64,000 nucleotides of DNA from Alphaproteobacteria bacterium (GTDB lineage: Bacteria > Pseudomonadota > Alphaproteobacteria > Micavibrionales > Micavibrionaceae): NCBI GenBank assembly GCA_002401965.1, contig NVUR01000024.1, forward strand, positions 1 through 64,000. Reading direction: 5' to 3'. Numbering within the stretch: the first letter of the stretch is position 1; the number at the start of each line of letters is the position of its first letter. Under the pieces are notes generated by a model that ran no database searches, was not told the DNA's origin, and worked only from the letters and a program-made list of their open reading frames with translations. Shown piece after piece: positions 1 to 8,605 of this stretch. The translations under genes were made by a program, and so were the position numbers.

Positions 1-110
1 GGGCTAGCCCCTGAGCAGTCCAAAATAGCGGCATAACAACCTAAAAATGGGAACTTAACTTTGCCGCAAAACTGTCCGAACAAGTGGGACCCCCTCTATG
101 TTCGAAATGC
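1..110 (+). mobile_element. Possible IS3-type transposase tail and IS end (remnant)
   Basis: Frame 1 reads GLAPEQSKIAA followed by a stop at 34-36, which resembles the extreme C-terminus of IS3-group integrase-type transposases. It is followed by a segment (about 76-105) with the phrase tgtccgaacaagtgggaccc, which I loosely associate with the flanks of such elements. Only 11 codons are visible because the window starts here. No terminal inverted repeat or target duplication can be defined. This is recognition by eye and could be chance. Confidence 0.25.
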
Positions 111-377
111 CACCGCTCCAAAGAAGGTGAAAACCTGCCCTGACAATCAAAACCCATAAGAATTTCTCTTTAAATTAGAATCCTTATTAGTTTGTTCGTA
201 GAATTTTTCTATAGTCGTTTGAAATAAAGCACAAAAAAACAGCGCAGCCCCTATATAAAAGGCGCAGCAACAATGTAATAAATTAAATGCATTTACTATA
301 CAACGTATGCCATCCCCTCCTCCTTTTTAACAAAGAAGAGAAGATGACCACGCCACACACATTTTAACACCGTTTAT
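111..377. other. Non-coding stretch downstream of the RHH gene
   Basis: No convincing ORF lies here. It contains a short AT-rich segment and, at 240-290, a sequence that resembles another intergenic segment at 47811-47871 (see repeat entries). Beyond that I see no promoter, terminator or RNA gene. Confidence 0.4.
240..290 (+). repeat. Copy A of a possible dispersed intergenic repeat
   Basis: The segment has the order GCGCAGCC, TATATAAAA, GGCGCAG, a short A/T spacer, then ATTAAATGC. The same order of blocks (GCGTAGCC, ATATAAAA, GCGACGCAG, spacer, ATTAAATGC) occurs at 47811-47871 on the same strand, also between genes. The copies differ by several substitutions and a small indel, so shared ancestry is suggested, not shown. 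Confidence 0.3.
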
Positions 378-800
378 TTACGCCGCACTTGCACGTATAT
401 TTCGACCTTGATCGTGGCGTTTCAGACGCCTTTTACCCTTGAAAAACACATCATATTCAGATGGTATACGTGCCCGCACCTTCATATTCGTAAAACTGCC
501 ATGCCCCGCCGTTTCATGCCCCATTTCACTGGATGCAGCGCGAAAATACAACATTAGAAAAACCCGTATTGCCGCAGTCAAAGATGTGCCATCACCCTTT
601 CTGATATGAACAAGAGAGCATAAATCATGGATCGTACAGCCCTCCCGCTCCGCAATATTATTGAGTGCCTCCCACATTTCCGGTTCCAGACGAATGGATG
701 TTCTGCGTCCAAAAATGGTTATATTTCTGCTTATCAGTGAACTTACTATTGGCTCTACGCCATCATTAATATTTAAGGCATTTTTATTGATGTCTTTCAT
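378..800 (-). CDS. Ribbon-helix-helix domain protein
   Basis: A 140-residue protein whose middle part (about 30-95) fits the ribbon-helix-helix domain common in alphaproteobacteria: a beta strand with RTSIRLEPEMW, then a helix ALNNIAEREG, then a second helix with the LCSLVHIRK stretch and LTAAIRVFLMLYF. Such proteins are small dimeric DNA-binding proteins. The N-terminal 28 residues and the basic C-terminus (RRLKRHDQGRNIRASAA) are outside the domain. The start ATG follows a G-run (GGGGG) at good spacing. The gene stands alone, 88 bases downstream of bolA on the same strand. Target and function are unknown. Confidence 0.75.
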   Translation of the reverse strand: MKDINKNALNINDGVEPIVSSLISRNITIFGRRTSIRLEPEMWEALNNIAEREGCTIHDLCSLVHIRKGDGTSLTAAIRVFLMLYFRAASSEMGHETAGHGSFTNMKVRARIPSEYDVFFKGKRRLKRHDQGRNIRASAA

Positions 801-888
801 TTTTCCCCCACACAGTTAAAATAAAGATAATTGGTTAATACTACAAACACGCTATCGTACATTTCAAGGTAACACAACCATAAGAGTT

Positions 889-1155
889 TTATTTTTTATG
901 AGACGACGCAGAAATAGATAAAGCATGTATGGTTTCAAGCTCTTCCTGAAGGCAATCATATATCATACGATGGCTGGCGACTACGGTTGTATTCTTAAAT
1001 GCATCTGAAACAATTTCAACACGAAAATGGCTTTCACCTGACCCATCATCGCCTATATGCCCTGAATGCTTATCACTCTCATTTACAACCTCTAGACACA
1101 TAGGGTAAAATACACTCTTCAATTTTTCTTCTATTTTTTCTTGCATCGTCTTCAT
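889..1155 (-). CDS. bolA: BolA family protein
   Basis: An 88-residue BolA-fold protein. The family signature is visible: an N-terminal helix (IEEKLKSVFYP), a central SHFRVEIVSDAFKN region, then VASHRMIYDCLQEEL with the conserved histidine and arginine. BolA proteins pair with monothiol glutaredoxins and take part in Fe-S/iron handling; no glutaredoxin is next to it here. The start is preceded by GGAG six bases upstream. It diverges from the J-domain gene, an arrangement (bolA / dnaJ-like / cobS) often seen in alphaproteobacteria. Confidence 0.9.
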   Translation of the reverse strand: MKTMQEKIEEKLKSVFYPMCLEVVNESDKHSGHIGDDGSGESHFRVEIVSDAFKNTTVVASHRMIYDCLQEELETIHALSISASSHKK

Positions 1156-1218
1156 ATTATTCTCCTATACGCATAGCTTTTAGTGACACACGACAATATT
1201 ATCTATACAACAATATCC

Positions 1219-1836
1219 ATGCCTATGATTATATTAAAGCACAAATCACCCGAATTCGCTGACTCTGCACAAACAAAGCAGAGGCTACAGCCTTGCGAGA
1301 TGCCTGGATGCCCCGACGAGGGAGATCATAAAGCACCGAAACATCGCGGGCTTAATGATTATTATTTTTTCTGCACAAATCATATCAAGGAGTATAATAA
1401 AGCATGGGACTTCTTTTCTGGCATGTCCAACAGTGAGGTTCAAAACCATATGCGCGAAAGCAGATACGGTGATCGCCCGACATGGAAACACACAGAAACA
1501 AGCGCAGAGGAAGAGCTTCTCAAAGCCGCACGCAACTCTTACTTTTACGGCGGTGAAAAATCACAACATGACGAGAAAAAGCATAACGACAATAAACGCA
1601 AATTTGCAGGTGATACAAACACGCCGGAATATGAGGCAATGGCCTTAATGGGATTAGAGCCGCCCGTAACACTGGATGAAATTAAAACGCGCTATAAAAA
1701 ACTGGCAAAGAAATATCATCCTGATCTCAACAGAGACAATCCAAACGCGGAAGAGCTTCTCAAAGAGATCAATATGGCGTATACAATCCTGAAACTAGCC
1801 CTTAAAGACTATAAAGAGCTTCAAGAAAAGCAATAA
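1219..1836 (+). CDS. J-domain protein (DnaJ-like, C-terminal J domain)
   Basis: About 205 residues. The C-terminal part carries a J domain (TLDEIKTRYKKLAKKYHPDL) with the HPD tripeptide that stimulates Hsp70 ATPase. The N-terminal part has the CEMPGC...DYYFFC...H pattern with paired cysteines, suggesting a small metal-binding module, followed by a charged linker. This layout matches the alphaproteobacterial J-domain family found beside cobS. I chose the ATG at 1219 because related proteins begin with a short basic stretch such as MIILKHKSPEF; a GTG at 1183 in the same frame would add 12 residues. Neither start has a clear ribosome binding site. cobS follows directly. Confidence 0.85.
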   Translation: MPMIILKHKSPEFADSAQTKQRLQPCEMPGCPDEGDHKAPKHRGLNDYYFFCTNHIKEYNKAWDFFSGMSNSEVQNHMRESRYGDRPTWKHTETSAEEELLKAARNSYFYGGEKSQHDEKKHNDNKRKFAGDTNTPEYEAMALMGLEPPVTLDEIKTRYKKLAKKYHPDLNRDNPNAEELLKEINMAYTILKLALKDYKELQEKQ

Positions 1837-1855
1837 AGATTAAGTGACCCCAACC

Positions 1856-2929
1856 ATGACAGATTTACAACATTCAGCCAATCAACTGGACAAAGAAAAA
1901 GAATCCGCCCGCGGCATGTCTTTCAGCATAACCCAAATAAAGGCCAAGGAAGGCAAATACACCAGCATTCCTGACCGTAAATTCAACGTACGCGAAACAT
2001 TTGGTATTGATGCCGATTGGGAGGTTCCGGGTTTTAGTGAGGATACCGCAAATGTCCCCGATATTGATCCGACCTATAAATTTGACCGTGATACGACGCT
2101 GGCTATTCTTGCGGGATTTTCACATAATCGACGCGTGATGATCCAAGGGTATCACGGCACAGGTAAATCAACGCATATTGAACAAGTCGCCGCGCGCCTG
2201 AACTGGCCATGCGTACGGATCAATCTGGACAGCCACGTCAGCCGCGTTGACCTTCTTGGTAAAGACACCATCGTTTTGCAAGAAGGCAAACAAATAACAA
2301 AATGGAAAGAAGGGCTGCTCCCTTGGTCTATCCAAAATCCTGTGGCTTTGGTTTTTGATGAATATGACGCGGGTCGCCCCGATGTTATGTTTGTTATCCA
2401 ACGTATATTAGAGGCCGAGGGTCGTTTGACTCTGCTGGATCAAAACATGGTTATCCGCCCGCATCCAGCGTTCCGCCTGTTTGCAACCAGCAACACAATT
2501 GGTTTAGGCGACACCACGGGTCTTTATCATGGAACACAACAAATCAACCAAGGGCAGATGGATCGCTGGAACGTTGTGACCACGCTCAACTATCTTCCCC
2601 ATGACGTAGAAGCCTCCATTGTGCTGGCAAAGTTGCAAGAGCTGGACACCGTCGTGGGTAAGGACATGATTAGTAAAATGGTCACGCTCGCCGATTTAAC
2701 CAGAACAGGTTTTGTGAATGGTGATCTATCAACATTAATGTCCCCCAGAACCGTTATTGGCTGGGCTGAAAACTTTCTGATTTTCAAAGATCGGGAAATG
2801 GCGTTCCGCTTAGCATTCCTGAACAAATGTGACGAAGCCGAACGCCCGATCATCGCAGAATATTACCAACGCTGCTTCGGTGTTGATTTACCAGACAGCG
2901 CAATTCATAATATCGCCGTACCTGATTAA
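1856..2929 (+). CDS. cobS: Cobaltochelatase subunit CobS (AAA+ ATPase)
   Basis: About 357 residues, typical for CobS. Walker A is GYHGTGKST and Walker B VFDEYDAG; the sensor region with ATSNTIGLGDTTGLYHGT and the QMDRWN stretch are characteristic of CobS. With CobT and CobN, CobS inserts cobalt into hydrogenobyrinate a,c-diamide in aerobic cobalamin synthesis. The N-terminal part includes the RETFGID...EVPGFS segment typical of CobS. An in-frame GTG at 1844 is an alternative start. The usual downstream partner cobT is absent; a small unrelated ORF follows instead. Annotation as CobS is firm, but whether it works in cobalamin synthesis here cannot be told from the window. Confidence 0.92.
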   Translation: MTDLQHSANQLDKEKESARGMSFSITQIKAKEGKYTSIPDRKFNVRETFGIDADWEVPGFSEDTANVPDIDPTYKFDRDTTLAILAGFSHNRRVMIQGYHGTGKSTHIEQVAARLNWPCVRINLDSHVSRVDLLGKDTIVLQEGKQITKWKEGLLPWSIQNPVALVFDEYDAGRPDVMFVIQRILEAEGRLTLLDQNMVIRPHPAFRLFATSNTIGLGDTTGLYHGTQQINQGQMDRWNVVTTLNYLPHDVEASIVLAKLQELDTVVGKDMISKMVTLADLTRTGFVNGDLSTLMSPRTVIGWAENFLIFKDREMAFRLAFLNKCDEAERPIIAEYYQRCFGVDLPDSAIHNIAVPD

Positions 2930-2948
2930 ATTTAATCACCTTCTGTTA

Positions 2949-2990
2949 ATGACTTTTTAGGCCTATTATATATATAATAAAGCGTATAAT
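2949..2990 (+). promoter_or_regulatory. Candidate sigma70 promoter(s) upstream of the 3020 ORF
   Basis: Two exact TATAAT hexamers lie at 2973-2978 and 2985-2990 in an AT-rich stretch. The first has a weak -35-like ATGACT at 2949-2954 with an 18-base spacer. Either would give a short leader to the ATG at 3020. AT-rich DNA yields such matches by chance. Confidence 0.35.
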
Positions 2991-3019
2991 TATTCACTGA
3001 GTATAAGGATTTATAGATA

Positions 3020-3373
3020 ATGTCTAATAATGGATCGGGAGTTATGAGCAATATCGGCGCACTCGGTTTGGTCGCTATTTTTTCGGCTGTATCGTTAAAA
3101 ATTGTTGCCCCCGATTCTACGGATTATATCGCAGAAAAGATAAGTGATAAAATAGCCTCTGTTTTAAAGGCAGACGCCCCCACGGTAAGTGATTATCAAG
3201 AAGCAATAAACGAATTACAAATAACTTTAGGCAATGAAGTCGCCAAAAAATGTAAAAATATTGCAGAAAATAAAGATTACTTACACTTATCTGAAGGTGT
3301 CAGTCTTTATCATGTTAAAATGACAAACGAGCTATCTTGCTTATCTTCAACGAAGAGACAGCTTGAAATGTAA
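3020..3373 (+). CDS. Small membrane-anchored protein of unknown function
   Basis: A 117-residue protein not recognised. Residues about 12-30 (IGALGLVAIFSAVSLKIVA) form one hydrophobic segment that could be an anchor or an uncleaved signal. The remainder is soluble and mostly helical, with two cysteines (AKKCKNI and ELSCLSS). AAGGAT upstream of the ATG could serve as ribosome binding site. It sits where cobT would be expected and ends 8 bases from the convergent esterase gene. Confidence 0.5.
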   Translation: MSNNGSGVMSNIGALGLVAIFSAVSLKIVAPDSTDYIAEKISDKIASVLKADAPTVSDYQEAINELQITLGNEVAKKCKNIAENKDYLHLSEGVSLYHVKMTNELSCLSSTKRQLEM

Positions 3374-3381
3374 CGCCATTT

Positions 3382-4860
3382 TCAAACCACCAACCCTTGT
3401 GCGGCGGTATTAAGTTCCTGCACTGTAGCCAGTTCCAGAACACCATCAAGATACGCGGCGAACATCATCGCCCCATCCATCTGTCCTGCACCTGAGCCGT
3501 TTTGCGCGCCAATATATTCCGCACTGACAAGGGCGTGATTGGCGACATTGGTGTTTGTATCCATTAAAGCCCCATCCAGATACAGCTTCATTGTTGTGGC
3601 GACGGCATCATAAGTGGCGGTGACAAGATAATATTGTCCAACGGTGATATTCGTATTTGAAAACTCCACCCGATTAGCACTACTGCCGTGATATACCCGC
3701 AAAGCTGAACTCCCTGAGGACAGGAACATCCGCGTTCCACCACCACTATTTTGCATAAGACCTTGTGTATCTAAACTGTCAAAGCGCATAAAGACAGATT
3801 TAGTATAGCTCGTGCCCAGAACCGCGCCTGCTTGCCAATATCTATCCGTTCCGCCTGCATCACGGTCATAGACCAACTCCTCCACCGCGCTGTCATACTT
3901 AATCAGTGCGGGGTTGGTCACCGCATCTTTTTGTGTTAAATGATTGGCGTTACCTGACAAATCACGCTCTGTACCACTGCGAAAATCATGAAATGCTTTC
4001 CAAAATGACCAGCTGGTTAGGCTGTCAAAGGGGGCTTGTGGGTTCGTGTTAAGCGCGGCGCGTAACAAAGCATTATAGCGCAAATGCCCCTTTGTGATAT
4101 CCCCTGCACGATCTGCGTGGAAGCTGTCAAATTGTGCGACGGGCAGACCTGCGCTATAGCCGAAGCGCGGATTGATCATATCGTAAATTGCAACATTTTG
4201 ATTGCGCCGCTCTGCACCCAATAGATTGGCCTGAAAGTTCGCGTCATTGGTTGGACGACCACTGAATTGTGTGGCATTCATCCCGCCACCGATAACAATA
4301 GGAACACCCGCACCACCTGTTAAATTCGTACGTAAATATGCAAATAATCCATCGATATCATCCCTGTGTGTTGCGTGATCTGAGTCATTATAATCAGGAT
4401 TAGAGCTGTGGTAGAATATACCCGCGTGAACAACGTCAAAGCCCTGTGCGACCAGATAAGTGTAAGCTGCCTCATAACGTGCGACGGCTTCGCTTAGGCG
4501 GTTTGGTGTGTCGGTATACGCCCAATCGCCAGATGAAAACCCTGTACTTCGATCTGCATGGGGTACGAAGACGATACGATCAACGGCTGGATTTGCCGCG
4601 GTGTAATCCTGTGCGAAGGTGAGATCAACCGCGAATTCATCCGCGTTTTCATCCACATGATCCAATTGCGCGGCAACGGGTTGCGCCAAAGCACCGCCTT
4701 GCGTCCATTGCCAAACATTTGCGGGAAATATATCCCCACCAAGTGCAGTGTCACGCCCCATATTGTGGCTGTTACCGATGGATAGAAAAAGATGTGCGGT
4801 TGGTGATGCATTACCCGTAGAAGCGCGTGCACCGACCATGCCGCCAATTTTCATTAGCAT
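3382..4860 (-). CDS. SGNH/SASA-type esterase with C-terminal LamG-like domain
   Basis: A 492-residue protein. The N-terminal half looks like the sialate O-acetylesterase/CE6 branch of SGNH hydrolases: block I SIGNSHNMGRD, an FVPHADRSTGF...W segment, GGGMN, and a C-terminal FHADRAGDI that would carry the Asp/His pair. The block I serine context differs from the usual GQSN (here GNSHN). From about residue 285 the sequence fits a concanavalin-like LamG/laminin-G module (WSFWKAFHDF, LSGNANHL, LYLDGALMDTNTN). No classical signal peptide is visible. An AAGGAG lies 6 bases before the ATG. SGNH plus LamG combinations occur in polysaccharide esterases and in phage tail or appendage proteins, and both are possible here. 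Confidence 0.6.
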   Translation of the reverse strand: MLMKIGGMVGARASTGNASPTAHLFLSIGNSHNMGRDTALGGDIFPANVWQWTQGGALAQPVAAQLDHVDENADEFAVDLTFAQDYTAANPAVDRIVFVPHADRSTGFSSGDWAYTDTPNRLSEAVARYEAAYTYLVAQGFDVVHAGIFYHSSNPDYNDSDHATHRDDIDGLFAYLRTNLTGGAGVPIVIGGGMNATQFSGRPTNDANFQANLLGAERRNQNVAIYDMINPRFGYSAGLPVAQFDSFHADRAGDITKGHLRYNALLRAALNTNPQAPFDSLTSWSFWKAFHDFRSGTERDLSGNANHLTQKDAVTNPALIKYDSAVEELVYDRDAGGTDRYWQAGAVLGTSYTKSVFMRFDSLDTQGLMQNSGGGTRMFLSSGSSALRVYHGSSANRVEFSNTNITVGQYYLVTATYDAVATTMKLYLDGALMDTNTNVANHALVSAEYIGAQNGSGAGQMDGAMMFAAYLDGVLELATVQELNTAAQGLVV

Positions 4861-5034
4861 AATTAACTCCTTAATTTTTATAATATTGATGTGATTTTAG
4901 ACACGCAAAGAAAAGACCCGCACGTTGCGAGCCGTAAAATGATAAAATTATTGCGTTGATTATTTTCTATAATACACAAAATAACGAACAAATCAAGAAC
5001 AAAAAACAAATAGGAAGACACCCTCCCGCTTCAT

Positions 5035-5529
5035 TTACAAAAGCTCATCCCTGCTATGTCGGGGCAAACATGCACCAAAATGCCTGATTGCATAGACAGA
5101 AACATTGTTATCATGGGCAATCCCAAACATACGCTTAACAGCATTTAGTTTTTGAAAATGCCATAAATAAAGATCTGGAAATTCATCATACAATTCCCAA
5201 TCTAATATATAAAACACCGTGCCGACTTCATAATTTTGATAAACAGCTTGCCGCGCAAACAGGCTAACCGCTTCACTATTACGATAGATTGGTGTCACCA
5301 ACCAACCGCCATCACAATCACTATAACGATAAATATGGGCGATGAATGTCCCCTCATAATTCAGATTAAAATTCCCAGAAAGAATTAAACCGCGAATACG
5401 CATAGACTGTGTAAGGGATTGAATATCTTCCTCATAAGACCATTTAACATTGCGACCCTCAATAATTTTTATCTCAATACTTAAAACGCCAAGAAACAAT
5501 AGGACGATCAACATATATCTATGCCACAT
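5035..5529 (-). CDS. Exosortase-linked single-TM protein of unknown function
   Basis: About 164 residues. It begins with one hydrophobic segment (YMLIVLLFLGVLSIEIKII) followed by a periplasm-facing domain containing DCDGGWLVTPIYR and a C-terminal AIRHFGACL. The ATG at 5529 overlaps the end of the exosortase gene by 11 bases, so the two are almost certainly co-translated. A longer reading frame to 5637 exists but lies inside the exosortase gene. Exosortases often have a dedicated partner (for example the EpsI/DUF3485 domain); I cannot match this protein to a known one. The pairing suggests a role in the same sorting or export step. Confidence 0.6.
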   Translation of the reverse strand: MWHRYMLIVLLFLGVLSIEIKIIEGRNVKWSYEEDIQSLTQSMRIRGLILSGNFNLNYEGTFIAHIYRYSDCDGGWLVTPIYRNSEAVSLFARQAVYQNYEVGTVFYILDWELYDEFPDLYLWHFQKLNAVKRMFGIAHDNNVSVYAIRHFGACLPRHSRDELL

Positions 5530-6352
5530 ATTTCTGCCTCCCAAACCTATGCTGGTCAATGTAAATAGATAGAAATGCAACACCAAGGGCGACCAAAAGA
5601 ATTGCAACATTAACAATGTCGCCCCCCACTCCATCATGGTAGAAAAGATAGTCTTCTTTTGAAAGTGCCATCATCGACAAGCGCCAGATATTAATGCCCA
5701 TAACAAGCGTGATAAGCGGCACAATATAAAGCGTAAAAGAACGCTTCCAGACAAGAATTTGCGTTCTAACCAATGTAAACCAAAGAAGGAACGCCAAGGA
5801 TATATTGGTAAAAGAGGCACATCCCGTCATAATAAACAGCTCATGCCCATCTGAGCCAATAATAATATTACCCTCCCGCCCAATTAGAGGATTCATAAAA
5901 CCAGCAACCAATTGAGTTGCCATCGCATCAAACTGTAAGAATATATCCGCTGTCAATTTCAAACAGATATCCGAAACAGGCACACGTAAGGAAATCGCCA
6001 ACATCACGAGAGCGGCATTCCGCGCAAATGTCTCGGGCTTAAACGAGGTAAAACTGCAATAGCCCGCAAAAACAGCCAGCACAAGCCAACTGACAAACGC
6101 GCTTGGTATTATAAACAAAAAGACTGCCGAAAAAGCCGCAATCCAATCTTTTTTACCCGATACTTCAGAACCAGATTTTAACAGTAAATCAAGGCTGCAA
6201 TAAATCGCAAACCACACAATAAAGCTGATCCCACCGCCATCAAGTAAAGCATTGATAAAACCAGTATCATTCACGTGATCCCGCACTGGTCGGATCATGG
6301 CATTCACCAAACCAATGGCAAAAACAACACTAAACAGGCAGGCTTTAGACAT
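5519..6352 (-). CDS. xrt: Exosortase/archaeosortase-family transmembrane transpeptidase
   Basis: A 277-residue protein with many membrane helices, within the usual exosortase length. The three catalytic positions are recognisable: Cys178 in IMTGCASFTN, Arg224 in GINIWRLSMM and His239 in YHDGVGGDI, each in a loop between helices as in EpsH/XrtA. The cysteine context (GCASFTN) differs from the common CSG. The family cleaves C-terminal sorting signals (PEP-CTERM-like) and acts in exopolysaccharide loci. The start at 6352 overlaps the glycosyltransferase stop as ATGTCTAA; a longer frame to 6421 lies within that gene. I see no protein in the window with an obvious PEP-CTERM tail. Subfamily is not assigned. 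Confidence 0.75.
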   Translation of the reverse strand: MSKACLFSVVFAIGLVNAMIRPVRDHVNDTGFINALLDGGGISFIVWFAIYCSLDLLLKSGSEVSGKKDWIAAFSAVFLFIIPSAFVSWLVLAVFAGYCSFTSFKPETFARNAALVMLAISLRVPVSDICLKLTADIFLQFDAMATQLVAGFMNPLIGREGNIIIGSDGHELFIMTGCASFTNISLAFLLWFTLVRTQILVWKRSFTLYIVPLITLVMGINIWRLSMMALSKEDYLFYHDGVGGDIVNVAILLVALGVAFLSIYIDQHRFGRQKYVA

Positions 6353-7409
6353 AGTACAAAGCCTTATCCGCATCCTTTTTATATCTTGTAATACCCTCGT
6401 ATAGTTTAATAAATTTGGCAATCAGCACATGCTGGCTATAGGCTGTTTTTATCGTTTCCCGTGCCTTTATTCCGCAATTTCTAACATGTGGAATTGTCAG
6501 CGTACGCAATGCCGATTCCATATCAAATGTATGTGTCTGCGCGCCCTCGGGTAGATCAAGCAACCAACCATTCTCTCCATCTGTAATAAGTTTTGGCAAT
6601 GCCCCTGCCCCATAAGCCAAAACAGGAATACCGTGTGACATGGCCTCCAACGCGGCCATTGGCAACCCTTCCTTACGCGATGGCATACATAAAATATCCA
6701 TTGTTTTCCACGCGGATACCATTGTTTCAGTGTGACCATGAAATTTTACATTGTCGGTGGCGTTTGCCTGTAGCTCAGCTTTCATTACTCCATCACCAAA
6801 AACATGAAAGTCCATAGTTGGAAAGCGAGAAGCCAGATCAACAAACCTGTCTGCGCCCTTTTCATGACTTAAACGGCCAACAAATCCAATATTTTGAATA
6901 TTTTGAACGTCTTTATAATATGGTGGCATGGGCACAAAATTATCAATGACCTGCGGCGTGCCAGATACAGAATTGGCGATATATTCATTCACGGCGACAG
7001 GCTGCGTTAGGAATGCCGTTTTCCTGTCCAGCGTTGTATAAAATTTCAACCGCATTGTTTCACAATCACCCGCATGAAAGCTTGAAACCGTGGGGATATT
7101 AAAGACCTTCCCCGCAACTCTTGAAGCAAGGTTGGCTTTATACCCATGACTATGAATAAGCATAGGATTAAAGACCTTAATCAAATTAAGATAGCTCAGA
7201 ATACCGTGGCACTTAACATAAGGGATCGCCTTTTCCTTCAACCGCGCCTCAAGCGGATGAACGCCATAATCATTGAGAAAGACAACATAAACATTATGTT
7301 TTTCCTCTTTTAATGCCGTTGCAAGGTAAAGAATATGGCTTTCAATACCACCATAAGCACAGCTATCGACAACCTGCCATATCTGGTTTTTGGAATGACG
7401 CAATAGCAT
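6345..7409 (-). CDS. Glycosyltransferase family 4
   Basis: About 354 residues with the GT-B layout. The N-terminal half includes the glycine-rich CAYGGIESHILYLA loop; the C-terminal half has GFVGRLSHEKGAD and the retaining-enzyme motif EGLPMAALEAMSHGIPV with the paired glutamates. It would transfer a sugar from a nucleotide-sugar donor to a cell-envelope or exopolysaccharide acceptor. The ATG at 7409 has AAAAGGAG 5 bases upstream; upstream in-frame codons to 7451 lack one. It is the first gene of a three-gene run with the exosortase and its companion, suggesting that all serve one surface glycan or glycoprotein. Donor and acceptor cannot be predicted. Confidence 0.85.
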   Translation of the reverse strand: MLLRHSKNQIWQVVDSCAYGGIESHILYLATALKEEKHNVYVVFLNDYGVHPLEARLKEKAIPYVKCHGILSYLNLIKVFNPMLIHSHGYKANLASRVAGKVFNIPTVSSFHAGDCETMRLKFYTTLDRKTAFLTQPVAVNEYIANSVSGTPQVIDNFVPMPPYYKDVQNIQNIGFVGRLSHEKGADRFVDLASRFPTMDFHVFGDGVMKAELQANATDNVKFHGHTETMVSAWKTMDILCMPSRKEGLPMAALEAMSHGIPVLAYGAGALPKLITDGENGWLLDLPEGAQTHTFDMESALRTLTIPHVRNCGIKARETIKTAYSQHVLIAKFIKLYEGITRYKKDADKALYYV

Positions 7410-7640
7410 GTTTTCTCCTTTTAAAAATCTTGTCATGGAAAAGACCTGCAAAACCGATGCCGAACAAAACCCTCTGAAAACGCTTATATTTTTATTACGT
7501 GCTTTTTCCTTTTCGCAAAATAAGAGTCAAAACGATATTCAAACAAATAACGCCGCCCCCCCTTAAACCCCTAACATCTTGAAGATACGCAATAATTCAA
7601 GCGGCACAATATTTGCCATATCATAGTAAAGGAGAATACT

Positions 7641-8594
7641 ATGGCAAAATACTGTGTAACGGGCGGCTGTGGGTTTATTGGGTCTAATTTAGTAGATACC
7701 CTGATCGCAACAGGTCATGAGATTATCGTGTTAGATAATCTCTCTACGGGTAAAATAGAGAACCTACACCCTAAGGCGACCCTTATAATTGGTGATATAT
7801 GTAACATAGGGGACGTTAAAAATGCGATGCGCGGTGTTGATGGTTGCTTTCATCTTGCCGCAATTGCATCGGTTCAAAAATCAAATGAGGAATGGGCGAT
7901 AACACACCAAACAAACCTCACCGGTACAATTCATATTTTCGAAGCCGCAGCAAAGGCAAAAAATGGGCGTCCCATTCCCGTGATGTTTGCTTCTTCTGCC
8001 GCTATTTATGGTGACAATGCCTGTGTGCCGCTTTCAGAATCCGAACGCCCCAGCCCCATCACTGCCTATGGTGCAGATAAGCTAGGCTGTGAATTACATG
8101 GTCGCATTGCGTATCTGGTACATAAAGTACCGAATTATGGTTTTCGATTTTTTAATGTATATGGTCCCAGACAAGACCCCAAATCACCCTATTCAGGGGT
8201 TATTTCAATTTTTGCCGACCATCTTATAAATGGAGAATCTATTACAATTTTTGGTAATGGATCACAATCACGGGACTTTATCTATGTTGGGGATGTTATT
8301 CGCTTTTTAATGGCGGGTATGCACCGCTGTACACAAGAACATGATGTCTTTAACATTTGCACAGGCGTCCAAACAACAATCAAGGAATTGGCCAAAACCA
8401 TGATGAACATCACAGAACAAAACTCAATAATTGAGTCTAAGCCAGCACGTATCGGTGACATTCACCTGTCCCTTGGCTCACCCGAAAAAGCCATATGTAC
8501 ATTCGATATAAAGGCAAAAACACGCATCGGTGAAGGATTAGAAATCATCCTCTCCCGCATGATGCAAGACACAAAAACCAAAGATATAATATAA
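7641..8594 (+). CDS. NAD-dependent epimerase/dehydratase (UDP-glucose 4-epimerase-like)
   Basis: A 317-residue extended short-chain dehydrogenase. The NAD-binding motif is GGCGFIGS near the N-terminus. The catalytic serine region is FASSAAIYG and the active-site pair is Tyr/Lys in AYGADK. FRFFNVYGPRQ and RDFIYVGDV are typical of UDP-hexose 4-epimerases and related sugar-nucleotide enzymes. A good TAAAGGAG precedes the ATG. It diverges from the GT4/exosortase run with 231 bases between starts, so it may supply a nucleotide sugar to that pathway. The exact substrate is open; it could be a dehydratase. Confidence 0.85.
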   Translation: MAKYCVTGGCGFIGSNLVDTLIATGHEIIVLDNLSTGKIENLHPKATLIIGDICNIGDVKNAMRGVDGCFHLAAIASVQKSNEEWAITHQTNLTGTIHIFEAAAKAKNGRPIPVMFASSAAIYGDNACVPLSESERPSPITAYGADKLGCELHGRIAYLVHKVPNYGFRFFNVYGPRQDPKSPYSGVISIFADHLINGESITIFGNGSQSRDFIYVGDVIRFLMAGMHRCTQEHDVFNICTGVQTTIKELAKTMMNITEQNSIIESKPARIGDIHLSLGSPEKAICTFDIKAKTRIGEGLEIILSRMMQDTKTKDII

Positions 8595-8605
8595 GGAGAA
8601 ATGCC

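Noticed and set aside
3382-4860. PEP-CTERM substrate of the exosortase
   Set aside because: The C-terminus is part of the LamG-like domain and has no membrane segment.
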